Shown: positions 18,146-24,340 of the stretch, in pieces
Layout of the letters: every line of letters starts with the position of its first letter
How positions within the stretch are numbered: position 1 is the first letter of the stretch
Source of the DNA: Jiangella asiatica
Lineage (GTDB): Bacteria > Actinomycetota > Actinomycetes > Jiangellales > Jiangellaceae
Direction: 5' to 3'
DNA: 64,000 nt
Assembly: GCF_004349065.1 (NCBI RefSeq)
Contig: NZ_SMKZ01000013.1
Span: forward strand, 78,573 to 142,572
Notes under the pieces: model-generated
The model's input: only the letters and a program-made list of their open reading frames with translations
Told to the model about the DNA's origin: nothing
The model's database searches: none
Program-made: the position numbers and the translations under genes

Positions 18146-18358
18146 ATGACCAGTACCAAGCCACTCGCAGCGGATGAGCTGCGCGATCTTCCCGCGACCA
18201 TCGACGTGGTGACTGCCGGCCGGTTCCTCGGCATCGGCCGGCAGTCGTCCTACGCGCTGGCCCGCACCGACGACTTCCCGGTCAAGGTCCACCGCCTCGG
18301 CGGCCGGCTCCGCGTCGTCACCGCCGACCTGGCGGCCTTCCTCGGGGTCGCCCTGTGA
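18146..18358 (+). CDS. Excisionase-like helix-turn-helix protein
   Basis: A 70-residue protein with a MerR/AlpA-type winged helix: TIDVVTAGRFLGIGRQSSYA (recognition helix), then FPVKVHRLGGRLRVVTADL. Small HTH proteins of this kind, divergent from int, act as recombination directionality factors in actinobacterial integrative elements. It starts at ATG 18146, 55 bp from the divergent int operon start. Its stop overlaps the next start (GTGA). Confidence 0.75.
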   Translation: MTSTKPLAADELRDLPATIDVVTAGRFLGIGRQSSYALARTDDFPVKVHRLGGRLRVVTADLAAFLGVAL

Positions 18359-18588
18359 CGCGCCAGCCGGCACCCGGCAGCCTCGGATGGGCTCGGGCCA
18401 CGCTCAGCAACATGCAGTACTTCCGGTTGTGGTCGTCCACCTCGGCATGGCCGCCGACGCCGGAGCTTCGACGGGCAGCGCTGCAGCTCTCCTGCCAGCG
18501 CTTGTACGGCGAGCAGCAGCGCGCCCAGCGGCGCCGAGACCGCGCGGCGGCCTTGCGCGCCCGGGCGAGGGTGCGTGGTGCGACCTGA
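18355..18588 (+). CDS. Small hypothetical protein of the element
   Basis: A 77-residue frame beginning with GTG overlapping the excisionase-like stop by 4 bp. It is Arg/Ala-rich with a basic C-terminal helix (QQRAQRRRDRAAALRARARV). No family is recognised. The overlap at both ends with neighbours in the same direction supports it as part of one polycistronic unit, but composition alone could also produce such a frame. Confidence 0.5.
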   Translation: MTRQPAPGSLGWARATLSNMQYFRLWSSTSAWPPTPELRRAALQLSCQRLYGEQQRAQRRRDRAAALRARARVRGAT

Positions 18589-18817
18589 CCAGGTGGCCGC
18601 CCAGCTCGACCACGAGCCGGATGTCGTGCCGCTCGACGCCGCGTTGTCGGCCTTGCGCCTGGTCGTCGTGGTCGACGCAAAAGGCCAGCCGTACGTGACC
18701 AGGAGCAGCCTCGCGGCCGCGCTGCGGCAGCGCCCGGGAAAGCACGAGGGCGCCGGGCTTGTGGCCAGCCGGCGCCCTCACGATGCAGACAGGAGCGACT
18801 CTACTCATGAGCTCTGA
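18575..18817 (+). CDS. Small hypothetical protein of the element
   Basis: An 80-residue frame from GTG 18575, overlapping the previous gene by 14 bp. The N-terminal half (QVAAQLDHEPDVVPLDAALS, VVVVDAKGQPYVTRSSLAAA) looks like real folded sequence with a short beta-strand/turn pattern. The C-terminal ~25 residues are low-complexity. Function unknown. Confidence 0.5.
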   Translation: MVRPDQVAAQLDHEPDVVPLDAALSALRLVVVVDAKGQPYVTRSSLAAALRQRPGKHEGAGLVASRRPHDADRSDSTHEL

Positions 18818-18971
18818 CAACGGCGACTGGCTGGCCGCCGTGCTGCGCCGGTCGCCGTCGAGCTGGCTAGCCCGCCAGCGCGCCGCCAGGCGGCTGTACA
18901 GGCGCCGCGGGGCCGAGGCCCGACGTCGTGCCCGGCCGTGGCCGGTGGGGCTGCTGGGGGGCCACCGGTGA
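18807..18971 (+). CDS. Small basic protein of the element
   Basis: A 54-residue protein starting ATG 18807 (MSSDNGDWLAAVLRRSPSSW) with an Arg-rich middle (ARQRAARRLYRRRGAEARRR). It overlaps the gene before it by 11 bp and the gene after it by 4 bp. The basic amphipathic character is compatible with nucleic-acid binding, but no family is recognised. Confidence 0.5.
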   Translation: MSSDNGDWLAAVLRRSPSSWLARQRAARRLYRRRGAEARRRARPWPVGLLGGHR

Positions 18972-19330
18972 CGTCCTGGGTGAAGTACGGGACGGCCTTG
19001 GCCGACGTCCTGCTTGCCGTCGGGTCTATCGAGCGTCGGCTGATCGACCTTGCGGTGAAGCGGGTCAACGCGATCGGGCACGCCGAGTTCACCTCCGGGG
19101 AGCTGGCGCGGCTCCTCACGGTCATGAACCCGCTCACCGGCGAGGTGGTCACGACGGTGAGCGACCGCGCGGTGCGGAAGGCGGTCCGAACCCTGAAGGA
19201 GCACGGCGTGATCGAGAAGGACAGCAGCACGTTGTGCCTGCACTTCCCCGCCGATCACCTCAGCAACGGCACCGGCACGCGGGGCTGCCGCTACCACGGC
19301 ATCGGCGCGAGAACGCGGCGCAGGAGGTGA
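18968..19330 (+). CDS. Hypothetical protein with predicted winged-helix fold
   Basis: A 120-residue protein from GTG 18968, coupled to the previous gene (GTGA). The sequence GHAEFTSGELARLLTVMNPL ... VSDRAVRKAVRTLKEHGVIE followed by a KDSSTLCLHF wing has the order expected of a winged helix-turn-helix. It ends in a basic tail (ARTRRRR). It may be the element's replication or transcription regulator; that is inference from fold pattern only. Confidence 0.6.
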   Translation: MTSWVKYGTALADVLLAVGSIERRLIDLAVKRVNAIGHAEFTSGELARLLTVMNPLTGEVVTTVSDRAVRKAVRTLKEHGVIEKDSSTLCLHFPADHLSNGTGTRGCRYHGIGARTRRRR

Positions 19331-19332
19331 GC

Positions 19333-19545
19333 GTGAGCGCGTGCACGAACGCCCTGGTCGTCGAGCCGGGGGCGGAACTACAGGTTCCGCTTTCTGCTGC
19401 GCAGGCGGAACCACAGGTTCCGGGAAGCGGAACTACAGGTTCCGGCGCCGATGCTGTGACCTGCACCGATGTCACGCCCCTCTATGAGTCTTCTTGCGAC
19501 CGCTCGCGGGCGCTCCGATTCCGGCGACCACGGAGCCGGTCATGA
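19333..19545 (+). CDS. Small protein overlapping a palindrome array
   Basis: A 70-residue frame starting GTG 19333, two bases after the previous stop, with GGAGGTGA upstream as ribosome site. Its TGA overlaps the ATG of the next gene (ATGA), which supports translation. The middle third is repetitive because the DNA carries three 17-bp palindromes, so the protein may mainly serve to couple translation across a DNA site. Confidence 0.45.
   Translation: MSACTNALVVEPGAELQVPLSAAQAEPQVPGSGTTGSGADAVTCTDVTPLYESSCDRSRALRFRRPRSRS
19373..19444. repeat. Array of three 17-bp palindromes
   Basis: CGGAACTACAGGTTCCG occurs at 19373-19389 and 19428-19444; a one-base variant with CCACAG is at 19406-19422. 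Each has 6-bp perfect arms around a 5-bp spacer. Centre spacing is 33 bp then 22 bp, about three and two helical turns, so bound proteins would lie on the same DNA face. Candidate operator or iteron-like origin site. Confidence 0.75.
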
Positions 19546-19949
19546 GCCGCGCACGCCGCGGTCCTGACATCCTCGTGATCCGGCACCCGACGAGGCCGCG
19601 GTTCACGATCATCGGCTCCGAGGCGACCACGATCGCTCGGGCCGTGGCCGGCGACGTCTGGAGCCGGTCTTGGCTGCTCGGCGGCGCCGTCCTCGACAAC
19701 CGCCACTGGCCCGCGGTCGTCGCGTACTGCGAGCTGCATCACCTGCTGCTCGTCGTGAAGAGCAGCGACGAGGAGAGCGAGGCGGAAGGCGAGCCCGCCG
19801 GCCGTCGTGCTGTCCGTCGTCGTCGCCGTTCTGAGACCGAGCCGCGCCGACGTGGAGCTGCGCCGCCGGCTGCGGCATCCGCCCCGTCAGCTTCGCCGGA
19901 CCGCTTCGCTGGGTCCGGCCCGACGAAGGAAGAACATGATCATGGATGA
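19542..19949 (+). CDS. Hypothetical protein of the element
   Basis: A 135-residue protein from ATG 19542. The N-terminal ~75 residues (DILVIRHPTRPRFTIIGSEA, LLGGAVLDNRHWPAVVAYCE, LHHLLLVVK) form a compact alpha/beta-like domain. The C-terminal 55 residues are Arg/Ala/Pro-rich and look disordered. No family is recognised. It overlaps the next gene start by 14 bp. Confidence 0.55.
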   Translation: MSRARRGPDILVIRHPTRPRFTIIGSEATTIARAVAGDVWSRSWLLGGAVLDNRHWPAVVAYCELHHLLLVVKSSDEESEAEGEPAGRRAVRRRRRSETEPRRRGAAPPAAASAPSASPDRFAGSGPTKEEHDHG

Positions 19950-20220
19950 GCTGGCCGCCGACGGCCGCGTACAGCGCCAGGTCGACGAGGTGGCCGCCCG
20001 GCGCGAGCGGCTGCGCGCCACTCGCCGCGAGTTCGACCGGCGCCGCCGCTACGGCAAGGAGCGGCTGCACGCGCTGAAGCTCGCCCGGCTCGTCGACCAT
20101 CCCGACGACTGCCCGCGTCCACGGCCCGTGGAGCGGATCGAGCGGGCCGCCACGGGCCAAGCGCGGCTCGTGCTGACGTGCCCAGCGTGCGGGGGCACCG
20201 ACCATGAGGAGGCGCCGTGA
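19936..20220 (+). CDS. Small protein with C-terminal CxxC
   Basis: A 94-residue protein starting ATG 19936 with AAGGA 5 nt upstream. A charged helical region (RVQRQVDEVAARRERLRATR) is followed by a C-terminal CPACGGTDHEE motif that could supply zinc ligands. The stop overlaps the next GTG by 4 bp. Function unknown. Confidence 0.55.
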   Translation: MIMDELAADGRVQRQVDEVAARRERLRATRREFDRRRRYGKERLHALKLARLVDHPDDCPRPRPVERIERAATGQARLVLTCPACGGTDHEEAP

Positions 20221-20540
20221 TCGAGCCGCTGACGCCGCACGGGATGCCGCCACCGGCAGCGCTCGCTGCGATCGGCGCGATGCTGCGCCACTGGCGCGAG
20301 GTCGGCCAGCTCCCGCTCGCGTGCGCTCACGTGCGGCCCGGTGACGTGTTCGTCGTCGATGCCGTGGCGCGCGCGTGCTGGTGCTGGAGCTGCGCTCAGC
20401 GCGAGCTGTGGAGTCCCGATGCCACGGTCGGCCGGGCATGCGCGGTGTGCAGCAAGGTCGTGGGCCTGGGCGCCGTCGCGGACCTGATCATCCGTCACCC
20501 GGTCGCGGTCACCGCGATCCGTCACCCAACGTGCGAGTAG
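20217..20540 (+). CDS. Cys-rich hypothetical protein (possible zinc ribbon)
   Basis: A 107-residue protein from GTG 20217. Cysteines are arranged ACWCWSCAQREL and GRACAVCSKVVG, two CxxC-type pairs about 20 residues apart, which is the spacing of a zinc ribbon. It is the third of a coupled set of small genes. Function unknown; nucleic-acid binding is plausible. Confidence 0.55.
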   Translation: MIEPLTPHGMPPPAALAAIGAMLRHWREVGQLPLACAHVRPGDVFVVDAVARACWCWSCAQRELWSPDATVGRACAVCSKVVGLGAVADLIIRHPVAVTAIRHPTCE

Positions 20541-20554
20541 AGGAGTCATCGATC

Positions 20555-21622
20555 ATGAGCCAGAGGAACCGCAGGCGCGCGAAGACCGCGGCCAAGACCG
20601 AGACGCCGGCCACCACGACCACGGCGCCGTCCACGCCAGCACAGACCGCGGCGGCGCCGATCCATACCCCAGCGGCCCAGCAGCCGACCAGGCGCCCACG
20701 GCGCCGCCTGCCTCCGGTCACGCACACCACGCCGGGGATCATCGGGCCGTCTGGCGTCGGGACCTACGACTACGAAGCCCGCACCACCGAGACGACGCCA
20801 TGCAGGATCACCGGGCAGGCCGTCGAGCCCGGTGTCGGCCGAGTGGTCGGCGGGTGGCGGGAGCACCCGGACGCGCCCCGCACGGCGGGCGAGATCGTGC
20901 GGGCGATCATCGGCGAGCGGGTGACCGACGAGCGGGTGACCGACGCGGAGGCCGTGGCGGCCTGCGAGGCCGCGTACGGCATGGTGCCGCTCTACTGGCG
21001 CTGGGAGGGCACCAGCGCGGTCGACGTGCCCGAGGCCGAGCCGTGGTCGTTCCTCGGCGACGAGGACCGCCAGCGGCTCGCTGACGCCCTGGCAGAGCAC
21101 CGCCGGGACGTACAGCGCGCGGCCCGGCTGCGGCGCTCCAGCACCGGCCGTGGGTGCGGCTGGTGCGGCGTGCGGACGTCGGCGAGGTGGACCAAGCTGG
21201 GCCAGTCGTGGCGGTTCGCGGACGGCAGCCGGGCGTCGCTGTGCCAGGACTGCGCGGGCGCGTACAGGTGGGGCGGCCTGCCGTCGAAGCACGACCCCGG
21301 CTGGCGGTCACGGCTGCTGATGTTGATGACCGGGCTGCGCAAGCCCTACCTCGGCGACGGCGACCGGCTGAACGTGAGGGCGTTCATCGAGGTCGAGCGT
21401 GGCGACTACACCGGCACCGACCGGCCGTTCGAGTACGTCCCGCGGGAGACGCTGCACGAGCTGCGCGTCCAGTCCTGGGGGCGGCACCCGCAGGATGCGC
21501 CCGACGAGGCCAAGGCGCGGGTGTTCGCGCGGCTGCTGCGGGAGCGGGAGGCCGCAGCGACCCGGAGGGCGGTCGAGGCCGAGCGGGAGCGGGAGGCGGC
21601 CACCAGCGGCCTGCGGTGGTGA
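20555..21622 (+). CDS. Largest unknown protein of the element, with zinc-finger motif
   Basis: A 355-residue protein from ATG 20555 (AGGAG 9 nt upstream). Residues 1-55 are Thr/Ala/Pro/Arg-rich and probably disordered. The middle contains CGWCGVRTS and SLCQDCAGAYRWGG, two CxxC pairs that could bind one zinc. The end is a charged helix (FARLLREREAAATRRAVEAE). It is the biggest plus-strand gene and so the best candidate for the element's characteristic function, but I do not recognise its family. It ends head-to-head with the RHH gene, separated by no bases. Confidence 0.65.
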   Translation: MSQRNRRRAKTAAKTETPATTTTAPSTPAQTAAAPIHTPAAQQPTRRPRRRLPPVTHTTPGIIGPSGVGTYDYEARTTETTPCRITGQAVEPGVGRVVGGWREHPDAPRTAGEIVRAIIGERVTDERVTDAEAVAACEAAYGMVPLYWRWEGTSAVDVPEAEPWSFLGDEDRQRLADALAEHRRDVQRAARLRRSSTGRGCGWCGVRTSARWTKLGQSWRFADGSRASLCQDCAGAYRWGGLPSKHDPGWRSRLLMLMTGLRKPYLGDGDRLNVRAFIEVERGDYTGTDRPFEYVPRETLHELRVQSWGRHPQDAPDEAKARVFARLLREREAAATRRAVEAEREREAATSGLRW

Positions 21623-21793
21623 CTACGCGCCGCTGCGCCGGTACGCCGCGAGGCCCAGCCGGAACAGCTCCCGGTACATCGCTGAGACGGTGACGCCGGC
21701 GCGGGCGGCTTCCTGACGGACCCGTTCGTCGGCGGCCGCCCGCACCTGAACGCTGATGATCTTCTGTGGCTCGTCGGGCTTCGGTCGAGGCAT
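21623..21793 (-). CDS. Ribbon-helix-helix regulator (56 aa)
   Basis: A 56-residue protein from ATG 21793. After MPRPKPDEPQ comes the beta-strand KIISVQVRA, helix ADERVRQEAARAG, the turn VTVSAMY and helix RELFRLGLAAYRR, the layout of an Arc/CopG-type DNA-binding dimer. A 16-bp perfect inverted repeat lies 18 bp upstream of its start, so autoregulation is likely. It probably controls the minus-strand genes or the switch between element states. Confidence 0.75.
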   Translation of the reverse strand: MPRPKPDEPQKIISVQVRAAADERVRQEAARAGVTVSAMYRELFRLGLAAYRRSGA

Positions 21794-21810
21794 GCCCCGG
21801 ACCCTACCGG

Positions 21811-21853
21811 TAGCTTCACAAGCAACCTGGCGGCGACGTTGCTTGTGAAGCTA
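21811..21853. promoter_or_regulatory. Perfect 16-bp inverted repeat upstream of RHH gene
   Basis: TAGCTTCACAAGCAAC (21811-21826) is repeated as its exact reverse complement at 21838-21853 with an 11-bp spacer. Each arm itself contains the small palindrome GCTTcacAAGC, giving two operator-like sites. This fits cooperative binding of RHH dimers in the RHH gene promoter. Confidence 0.65.
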
Positions 21854-21881
21854 ACCGGCCCCGGATTGGGCCACGGGTCCC

Positions 21882-22394
21882 TCACTCGCCGGGGTCGTCC
21901 AGCTCGCCGGCCAGCTCCCCGTCGATGACGTCCGCCTCGACCGGCAGCCACGCCATCTCGTGCTCGGCGATCTGCGCGACCCACTCCTCAAGCTCCCTGG
22001 TAGACGGGTTGATCGACAACTCGGCGGGCTCGTCGAGGCCGTGCAGCCGGGCCGCTCGCTCAGCGACCCTCACCGCCGCCGTCACCGCGCCGGCCTTACC
22101 CTTCAGAGCGTCCATGTAGGCGATCCGCCACAGCGTCTCGACCCGTTCATCCCACAATCGCCGCAGGTCATCGACCTCGAACGCCGGCATCTCGTCGAAG
22201 TGCGACTTCACCGCCCGGTAGGCGTTGGACTTGTTCGCGTATCCACACTCGGCCGCGATCGCATCCCAGGTCAGCCCAGACGCCCGGAGCTGGGCCGCGC
22301 GTGCAGCCCTGGCCACCGCGGAGAGGTTGTCGACGCTGGTGCTGTGGTCGTCGTCGGCCTGGTGCCCGTCTTGGGTTGTCGCTGGGTTGTCCAT
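21882..22394 (-). CDS. Helix-turn-helix protein resembling phage terminase small subunits
   Basis: A 170-residue protein from ATG 22394. An N-terminal HTH (QLRASGLTWDAIAAECGYAN) is followed by a helical oligomerisation-like region, DDLRRLWDERVETLWRIAYM, then GAVTAAVRVAERAARLHGLD. This order resembles small terminase proteins of actinobacterial phages and related regulators in integrative elements. If it is TerS-like, the element might redirect phage packaging. The match is by pattern recognition only; a plain regulator is the alternative. Confidence 0.5.
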   Translation of the reverse strand: MDNPATTQDGHQADDDHSTSVDNLSAVARAARAAQLRASGLTWDAIAAECGYANKSNAYRAVKSHFDEMPAFEVDDLRRLWDERVETLWRIAYMDALKGKAGAVTAAVRVAERAARLHGLDEPAELSINPSTRELEEWVAQIAEHEMAWLPVEADVIDGELAGELDDPGE

Positions 22395-22542
22395 GTGACC
22401 AGTGTCGGACCGCGAGGCACGGATCGGCGTCTGCGCTGGCTGCACTGTGGGTTGGCGTGTCCCAGTCGGTGGCGGGCACGGGGGTCAGCGCCGGCTGAAC
22501 CTGCTGCATCTCGGACAACGTCGGGCGATGTGGCGACGTTGC

Positions 22543-22902
22543 CTACTGAAGCGCAATGAGCAACGACCCCGTGAGGTTCGACACGGTCCCGACGGCGAGC
22601 AGAACACCGCCTGTGACGTCCCAAGGGTGAGGCTCGCGCAGCCGCTCGACCCCAGCCACCAGCGAACGCGTCTGCTGCTCCAGCGCGTCAAGGCGCTTGC
22701 CGTGGACTCGTGTCAAGTAACTCACCCTGGCCAGCTCGCCGCTCGTCAGCGCTATGTCGCTGATCTCGACTCGCGCCCCGGGCTTTTCGGCGCGCCACGC
22801 TCTAACCTTCCGGATCACGCCATGCAGCACTCGCCAGAGCACAGCGATGCTGACGAGCTGCAGACCGGTACCGACTACTACGAACCACTCTCCAGCCGTC
22901 AT
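22543..22902 (-). CDS. Small membrane protein with two end-terminal hydrophobic segments
   Basis: A 119-residue protein from ATG 22902 (AGGGGG upstream). Hydrophobic segments sit at residues ~5-24 (WFVVVGTGLQLVSIAVLW) and at the C-terminus (DVTGGVLLAVGTVSNLTGSL). A charged helical stretch lies between them (LTRVHGKRLDALEQQTRSLV). The layout resembles small holin-like or accessory phage membrane proteins, but no family is certain. Confidence 0.55.
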   Translation of the reverse strand: MTAGEWFVVVGTGLQLVSIAVLWRVLHGVIRKVRAWRAEKPGARVEISDIALTSGELARVSYLTRVHGKRLDALEQQTRSLVAGVERLREPHPWDVTGGVLLAVGTVSNLTGSLLIALQ

Positions 22903-23017
22903 CGCGCCCCCTCGCGTCCAGCGATGAGGCGGCACGGTACAGCAACCACCGGACATAACCGCCGACTCGCTACGAGCGCGGGCGGAACGTGGCAGAGCGC
23001 AGGCTGACAGGAATGGG

Positions 23018-23185
23018 TCACTCCTCGCTGCCGTGAGACCTTGGCCCTTCGACCTCATCGTGCAGCTTCTCCAGCGCCAGGAGCACGACGCCGGACAGCG
23101 GCCGGCGCGTGCGCTCGGCGTAGTCGCTGGCCCACTGCCACAGCCACTCGTCGCGGGGGCGCACGTACACCACCTTGTCGGCCAT
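23018..23185 (-). CDS. Small hypothetical protein (55 aa)
   Basis: A 55-residue protein from ATG 23185: MADKVVYVRPRDEWLWQWA, then YAERTRRPLSGVVLLALEKL and an acidic tail. It looks like a short folded DNA-binding or CopG-like protein with an N-terminal beta-strand. It is too short to be certain. Confidence 0.5.
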   Translation of the reverse strand: MADKVVYVRPRDEWLWQWASDYAERTRRPLSGVVLLALEKLHDEVEGPRSHGSEE

Positions 23186-23239
23186 GACTCCATCCTCGGT
23201 CTACCCCTGGCTTCCCTAGGTAACCCGGGGGTAGTGTGC

Positions 23240-23297
23240 TGATCAAGGCACAGGCGAGCCCCGCCGGTGTGTCAGCACCAGACGGGGCTCTTGATCA
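23240..23297 (+). promoter_or_regulatory. Nested hairpin in the 5' leader of a small-gene cluster
   Basis: Three stems nest: TGATCAA (23240) with TTGATCA (23291), GAGCCCCG (23256-23263) with CGGGGCTC (23283-23290), and GGTG with CACC inside. It ends 25 bp before ATG 23323, so it is in the leader RNA and could modulate translation or stop readthrough from upstream. Confidence 0.5.
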
Positions 23298-23322
23298 CAT
23301 CCCTGACTGGAGGGACGGACCC

Positions 23323-23511
23323 ATGCAGAACCTACCCGCCGAGCGCCGGCCGCGGATCGTCTACGACGCCGCGTTGCAGGCCGAGGTCACGCTCACCTAC
23401 GACGACGAAGGTCTCGTCGTCACGTTCGGCCAGATAGAGCCGTCGCGCACCGGCTCGTGGGGCGTCGTCGTGCACGCGCTGCGGACGGCCGCGATGGAGG
23501 TCGACTCGTGA
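23323..23511 (+). CDS. Small hypothetical protein (62 aa)
   Basis: A 62-residue protein from ATG 23323 with GGAGGG 8 nt upstream; the frame is open further 5' but that part forms a leader hairpin. The sequence alternates beta-strand-like stretches (EVTLTYDDEGLVVTFGQIE). The stop overlaps the next GTG. Function unknown. Confidence 0.6.
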   Translation: MQNLPAERRPRIVYDAALQAEVTLTYDDEGLVVTFGQIEPSRTGSWGVVVHALRTAAMEVDS

Positions 23512-23795
23512 CGCAGTCGAGCGACCCGCAGAAGTGCACCGGCGCCCGCTGGTGCGACGAGCCCGCCGGCCACCGTGGCCGGCACCGTCACTACGTCGGT
23601 GAGGTCATGCTCGACCGGACGTCATCGGTCACCAGCGTTGCCGTCACCGTCGAGTCGGCGACGTCGGCGCCGGCCCTGGTGCTGACGGTCGCGGCGTCGC
23701 GGCCGGCCCGCTACCACGCGGCGCCGCTCGACTGGGGCCAGGTCGGCGAGCTGGCCGGCCTGCTCGCCGACGCACACGGACGGTGGGCACGATGA
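23508..23795 (+). CDS. Small hypothetical protein (95 aa)
   Basis: A 95-residue protein starting GTG 23508 within a 4-bp overlap. An N-terminal CTGARWCDEPAGHRGRHRHY segment with two Cys and four His could bind metal. The rest is beta-rich and ends in a helix (QVGELAGLLADAHGRW). It is coupled at both ends to neighbours. Function unknown. Confidence 0.6.
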   Translation: MTQSSDPQKCTGARWCDEPAGHRGRHRHYVGEVMLDRTSSVTSVAVTVESATSAPALVLTVAASRPARYHAAPLDWGQVGELAGLLADAHGRWAR

Positions 23796-23935
23796 GCGAC
23801 GTCGCGCGCGAGCTCGCCGACATGGCCGCCGCCAGCGTCGAGGCTGCGACGGCGGACCTGCGGGCCGCGCTGGACCGGCTCGACGACCTCAGCACCGCAC
23901 TGACCGCCTACCGCGAAGCCGCCGCGAACGAGTAG
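23792..23935 (+). CDS. Small helical protein (47 aa)
   Basis: A 47-residue protein from ATG 23792, overlapping the previous stop (ATGA). It reads as a single amphipathic helix with heptad-like Leu/Ala spacing (LAAALDRLDDL-type, e.g. ADLRAALDRLDDLSTALTAY), so a coiled coil is likely. It is the last gene before a hairpin terminator and attR. Confidence 0.6.
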   Translation: MSDVARELADMAAASVEAATADLRAALDRLDDLSTALTAYREAAANE

Positions 23936-23951
23936 CCGGCGACCCACCGAC

Positions 23952-23992
23952 GACGGCCCCGCGCATCCTCCCCCGGCGTGCGTGGGGCCGTC
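23952..23992 (+). terminator. Hairpin after the right-end gene cluster
   Basis: GACGGCCCC at 23952-23960 pairs with GGGGCCGTC ending at 23992, extended by CGCA/TGCG after one unpaired base. It follows the last plus-strand gene by 16 bp. Confidence 0.65.
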
Positions 23993-24101
23993 CCATGCCC
24001 AGACCATGATCGAACCCGAATGATCCGACACCGGACCCGGATGCCAGGCCGGAGAGCGTCCTCCACGGGCGCCCGCGTTCAAGTCGGAGGGGGTAGGGGG
24101 T

Positions 24102-24142
24102 GCTGGGGTCTCGCTGGGGAACCTCTCACTCCCCAGCGAGAC
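24102..24142. repeat. Right-end repeat and 12-bp hairpin (candidate integrase arm sites)
   Basis: GCTGGGGTCTCGCTGGGG at 24102-24119 repeats 16317-16334 exactly. Its last 12 bases (24108-24119) are also present as a perfect inverted copy at 24131-24142. The site is about 95 bp inside attR. Confidence 0.55.
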
Positions 24143-24236
24143 GGAGCCTCACGGACTGGACCCGGTGAGGAACGTTCGCGCACGTCAACGGACGGTTGCG
24201 ACACGGCGCGACACACGCCAGCACGGCGCGCCCGGA

Positions 24237-24282
24237 ACTGTTAATCAGAGGGTTCCTGGTTCGAGTCCAGGTGCGGGAGCCA
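24237..24282. other. attR: right attachment site (tRNA-Asn 3' half copy)
   Basis: Identical over 46 bp to the 3' half of tRNA-Asn at 16208-16253. The preceding sequence does not resemble a tRNA 5' half, so this is the displaced target-site copy and not a second tRNA gene. Confidence 0.93.
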
Positions 24283-24340
24283 CTCCCCCAGGTCATCGTC
24301 GCGAGGCCGACCCAGCACCGCCCAAGAGGCCACACTTTTC

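Larger units (their letters stand above)
16254..24282. mobile_element. 8-kb integrative element in tRNA-Asn
   Basis: The region is bounded by 46-bp att repeats and encodes a tyrosine integrase next to attL, a divergent excisionase-like protein and about 17 mostly small genes, many overlapping by 4 bp. No recognisable replication initiator, relaxase, FtsK-like translocase or phage structural gene is seen. It has a TerS-like gene, an RHH regulator with a strong palindrome, an array of three 17-bp palindromes, and putative integrase arm sites near both ends. It could be a satellite or a cryptic island dependent on a helper. Confidence 0.88.

Noticed and set aside
19373..19444. Transcription terminators
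   Set aside because: Arms are only 6 bp, there are three in a row with regular spacing, and they lie inside a coupled coding unit. A protein-binding site fits better.
24237..24282. A second tRNA-Asn gene
   Set aside because: Only the 3' half is present; the preceding bases cannot form the acceptor, D or anticodon 5' strands. It is the attR copy.
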